This document shows, in pieces, positions 40,011-42,500 of a DNA stretch of 42,500 bases. Location: assembly GCA_019314375.1 (NCBI GenBank), contig JAFCZJ010000035.1, forward strand, positions 1-42,500, written 5' to 3'. Each line of letters starts with the position of its first letter. The stretch's first letter is position 1. The DNA comes from Deltaproteobacteria bacterium. Lineage in GTDB: Bacteria > Myxococcota > B64-G9. The position numbers were made by a program, and so were the translations under genes. Below the pieces are notes generated by a model. That model was not told the DNA's origin. It ran no database searches and saw nothing but the letters and a program-made list of their open reading frames with translations.

Positions 40011-41060
40011 ATGGCTGGCCAGCGCGTGATCCATGGCTTGGCGAAAATATTGTTTTCCAGGCGGACCGCCAAAGCTCCGGTCGGCGATCCGAAAAAGATT
40101 TTGCTGCTTCGGGTGGATGAGCGGGTTGGCAATCTGCTGGGCATGCAGCCTTTGATTGACGCCATCCGGATTCGATGGCCCGGGGTGGAGCTGGGCTTGA
40201 TGGCCAGTACGCGCATGGAGTTGCTGGCTCGGAGTTTGGACGGGCTGGATCATTTACACCTACTGGACAAGCGCTGGTTTTTGAGCAAGCCCCATCGCTG
40301 GCGGCGGGCCATTCGACAGGTGCGCTCGGCGGGCTATCAGGTTGCGGTCGACGCCAGCGCTTGGCATGCTTTTTCTTTCACTCACGCGGCGCTGACATAT
40401 TACTCTGGGGCGCCGATGCGGATCGGTTACCAGCGAGTGGGATGGGATGGTTTCCATAGTCACTTGGTCTTGCCAGGCCCGGAAGAAGAGCATGAGCTTC
40501 GTCAGCGCATGCGCTTGCTTCAGCCGATGGATCCCGAACTTGATTTGTCACCTCCCCGGTTGCGGAGCGGCCTGGGTGAAGCGCAGGTGCAGCGGTGGCG
40601 ACGATGGATTCAGTCGCACCGTTTGGATCAGACCTTGGTGGGGTTTTGGCCGGGCTCACGGAAAATGGAACGCCGATGGCCGCTGCCTTATTATATTCAA
40701 TTGGGCAGACAGCTTCAGCAGCAGCTTGATGCAGAGATTGTGTTGTTGTGGGGACCTGGCGAAGAGCGCATGCGGGATGACCTTGGCATGGCCTTGCGGC
40801 AAGGAGTGGTTGAAGCGCCGGCCACCGACCTGGAAGAGCTCGCGGGTCTGATGCGCAACCTCGATCTCCTGGTGACCAACGACACCGGACCCATGCATTT
40901 ATCCGTAGCGGTCGGCACACCCACCTTGAGCATTTTTGCCTCGGGCGTGGCGAGTCGCTGGGGGCATGCTTATCAGGACGTTTGCAATTTGGCTTTGCCG
41001 GGCGAGGACCCGACCGAGGTGGCAATGGCCGTGAATGCTGCAAAGTCGTTGTTGGGGTAG
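40011..41060 (+). CDS. Glycosyltransferase family 9 (heptosyltransferase-like)
   Basis: 349 residues, ATG with AAGGAAT upstream, 10 bases after the previous gene. GT9 fold: KKILLLRVDERVGNLLGMQP, VAVDASAWHAFSFTHA, VGFWPGSRKMERRWPLPYY, VLLWGPGEERMRDDL and the donor-binding VTNDTGPMHLSVAVGTPT. Less like the standard WaaC/WaaF set than its neighbour; it may add another core sugar. Ends a heptose/core cluster. Confidence 0.85.
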   Translation: MAGQRVIHGLAKILFSRRTAKAPVGDPKKILLLRVDERVGNLLGMQPLIDAIRIRWPGVELGLMASTRMELLARSLDGLDHLHLLDKRWFLSKPHRWRRAIRQVRSAGYQVAVDASAWHAFSFTHAALTYYSGAPMRIGYQRVGWDGFHSHLVLPGPEEEHELRQRMRLLQPMDPELDLSPPRLRSGLGEAQVQRWRRWIQSHRLDQTLVGFWPGSRKMERRWPLPYYIQLGRQLQQQLDAEIVLLWGPGEERMRDDLGMALRQGVVEAPATDLEELAGLMRNLDLLVTNDTGPMHLSVAVGTPTLSIFASGVASRWGHAYQDVCNLALPGEDPTEVAMAVNAAKSLLG

Positions 41061-41116
41061 GATTATCTAATGGAGCATCTAGTAGAGAGATTCTAATCAT
41101 CACAGGAGGAGAAATC

Positions 41117-41992
41117 GTGAAGAGCATGACTGGATATGGAAGGGCGGAGGGAGAGATTGGCGGTTGCGCGGTGACGGTTGAGTTTCGTTCGGTCAACCAT
41201 CGATTCAAGGATGTAAGAATGTCCTTGCCTCGCGAATGGCTCGCACTGGAAGTGGATGTAGAGCGGGCCATCCGCAACCGAGTCGGGCGCGGCAGGGTGG
41301 AATGCCATGTGCGCTTGGGCGCGGGATCAGTCGCCTTGGGTCAGCCTGTGCTTAACGAGGAATTGGCGAAAAATTATCACAACCTGTATCGAGATCTGTC
41401 TCGTATCCTGGGGCTGGATGATGAACCTTCGCTTTCCGCATTGCTTCGTGCCGAAGGTGTGATCACATGGCAAGAGGCTGGCGTGGATGTGGACGCAGCG
41501 CGTGGCCCGCTGTTGGCGCTGGCCGGTAAAGCGCTGGATGGATTGGCGGCCTTTCGCGATGATGAGGGACAACGGCTGGCCGAAGAACTAAAAGACTTGT
41601 TGTCCGAAGTGGATCGACTGCGGGCTGAAATCGAACAGCGCTTGCCGGAAGAGCAAGAGGCATTGAACGCACGGACCGCCGAGCGAATTCAGGCGATGGT
41701 CGGACAAGTAGATTTGGAGCAAGAGCGGTTATTGCAAGAGATCGCCATCTTGTCTGAGCGCTGTGATGTGACCGAAGAGGTGACGCGCCTTGCCGGGCAT
41801 TCGGAACGTTTCTCTACCTTGCTTGCGCAAGATGGACCGATTGGTCGCGAGATGGATTTTGTGCTTCAGGAGATGAACCGGGAGATCAACACTTTGAGTT
41901 CCAAGGTTCACGCGCCGGAGGTGTCGAGGCGCTCCGTGTCAATCAAGGCAGAGCTGGAGAAGATGCGCGAGCAAGCGCAGAACGTGGAGTGA
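41117..41992 (+). CDS. yicC: YicC-family endoribonuclease
   Basis: 291 residues from GTG 41117 with AGGAGGA at 41105-41111; the longer open frame upstream overlaps the GT9 gene and is rejected. N-terminal YicC domain begins KSMTGYGRAEGE and VEFRSVNHRFKDVRMSLPRE; the C-terminal DUF1732 part ends in EMDFVLQEMNREINTLSSK. Family members are RNases that act on hexanucleotide-bearing or small RNAs in E. coli. Followed 5 bases later by gmk, the usual order. Confidence 0.93.
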   Translation: MKSMTGYGRAEGEIGGCAVTVEFRSVNHRFKDVRMSLPREWLALEVDVERAIRNRVGRGRVECHVRLGAGSVALGQPVLNEELAKNYHNLYRDLSRILGLDDEPSLSALLRAEGVITWQEAGVDVDAARGPLLALAGKALDGLAAFRDDEGQRLAEELKDLLSEVDRLRAEIEQRLPEEQEALNARTAERIQAMVGQVDLEQERLLQEIAILSERCDVTEEVTRLAGHSERFSTLLAQDGPIGREMDFVLQEMNREINTLSSKVHAPEVSRRSVSIKAELEKMREQAQNVE

Positions 41993-41997
41993 ATAGC

Positions 41998-42500
41998 GTG
42001 AACAAACGTGAATCTCGCTTGATCGTCGTCTCCGCGCCCAGCGGTGTCGGCAAATCCACGGTCTGCGGACGTTTGCGCGCTTTGCATGATGACGTGGCTG
42101 TTTCCATTTCGTACACGACCCGCGATTTGCGAGGCGGTGAGCGTGATGGTGTGCACTATCACTTCGTCGACGATGCACGCTTTGACGCCATGATTGCCTC
42201 CAATTCTTTCTTGGAGTGGGCGCCGGTGCATGCGCGGAGATACGGCACGGGTCGACAAGATTGCGAATCCCTGCTGGCCGAAGGAAAGGATGTGCTCTTC
42301 GACATTGACGTGCAAGGTGGGGCACAGATCAAAGCGCAGCGAGAGGACGCCATGCTTGTTTTTCTTGTGCCGCCCACGGTCTCTGAATGGGTGCGGCGCT
42401 TGCGCGATCGCGGCACCGATGCGGAGGATGTGATCGCTTTGCGTTTGCGAAACGCAATCGCTGAAATGGAGCAAGGCAAGACTTATGAATACCTTTTGAT
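41998..42500 (+). CDS. gmk: Guanylate kinase, 3' end beyond the window
   Basis: GTG 41998 lies 5 bases after the yicC stop. Translation of 41998-42500 gives 167 codons of Gmk without a stop: RLIVVSAPSGVGKSTVCGRL (P-loop), SISYTTRDLRGGERDGVHYH, FLEWAPVHARRYGT, LFDIDVQGGAQIKAQ and RLRDRGTDAEDVIALRL. It phosphorylates GMP to GDP. The family normally reads SxTTRxPRxGExxG, and here the Pro is Leu, a small difference. Truncated by the window edge. Confidence 0.95.
   Translation, partial: MNKRESRLIVVSAPSGVGKSTVCGRLRALHDDVAVSISYTTRDLRGGERDGVHYHFVDDARFDAMIASNSFLEWAPVHARRYGTGRQDCESLLAEGKDVLFDIDVQGGAQIKAQREDAMLVFLVPPTVSEWVRRLRDRGTDAEDVIALRLRNAIAEMEQGKTYEYLL

Overview
The window reads as an ordinary chromosomal stretch of a Gram-negative delta-proteobacterial-type organism, most likely a member of Myxococcota or a close relative. 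Evidence: a lipid A / Kdo / heptose pathway spread over several loci, an MlaD-type lipid transport protein, a Ser/Thr kinase with PEGA-like tail, many lipoproteins built from cysteine-rich repeats (MopE-like DGxDNxCxG motifs), and a small protein with a MYXO-CTERM-like tail. GTG and TTG starts are frequent and genes are tightly packed. This assignment is inference from gene content; no rRNA or marker phylogeny is available here. I see no rRNA, tRNA, CRISPR array, transposase or phage gene.

Layout. 1-1515: MlaD-type protein. 1637-5395: the classic translation block ffh-rpsP-khpA-rimM-trmD-rplS, with ffh interrupted by an exact 55-bp tandem duplication. 5476-8131: a membrane-anchored SMC-like ATPase and rnhB. 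8289-10472: a 727-residue cysteine-rich lipoprotein with two families of tandem repeats. 10600-12820 (minus): yraN, an exported spermidine-synthase-like protein and srkA. 12907-18986: rsmI, an aminotransferase, a DUF374 acyltransferase, waaA, a GT9 transferase and lpxK. 19008-22029: two ~91% identical copies of the 3' part of a membrane protein gene flank a more A+T-rich insert that carries a ParE/Phd toxin-antitoxin pair, a lipoprotein and a twin-hairpin repeat. 22022-23735 (minus): a HAD 5'-nucleotidase and a MYXO-CTERM-like protein. 24012-26756: an LPP20-like lipoprotein, a TlpA-like thioredoxin and an LpxL-like acyltransferase. 26898-29022: a TolB/CsgG-like protein and a sulfatase-modifying-factor-domain lipoprotein. 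29128-31493 (minus): a start-less MazF remnant and a Ser/Thr kinase. 31628-36197: a cysteine-rich giant lipoprotein, a repeat-type periplasmic protein and a small lipoprotein that shares the giant's N-terminal domain. 36215-41060: heptose supply (separate kinase and nucleotidyltransferase), a GT4 transferase broken by a frameshift, and two GT9 heptosyltransferase-like genes. 41117-42500: yicC and the start of gmk.

How it fits together. Three loci (waaA-GT9-lpxK; the LpxL-like gene; the heptose/GT cluster) together would supply lipid A acylation and phosphorylation, Kdo attachment and a heptose inner core, and MlaD would maintain outer-membrane lipid asymmetry. The lipoprotein clusters are probably surface or periplasmic proteins of unknown role. 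The most novel material is in the cysteine-rich repeat proteins, the ~110-residue domain shared by the genes at 31628 and 35799, and the duplicated-gene island at 19.1-22.0 kb. Two interrupted genes (ffh and the GT4) need read-level checking before any biological interpretation.
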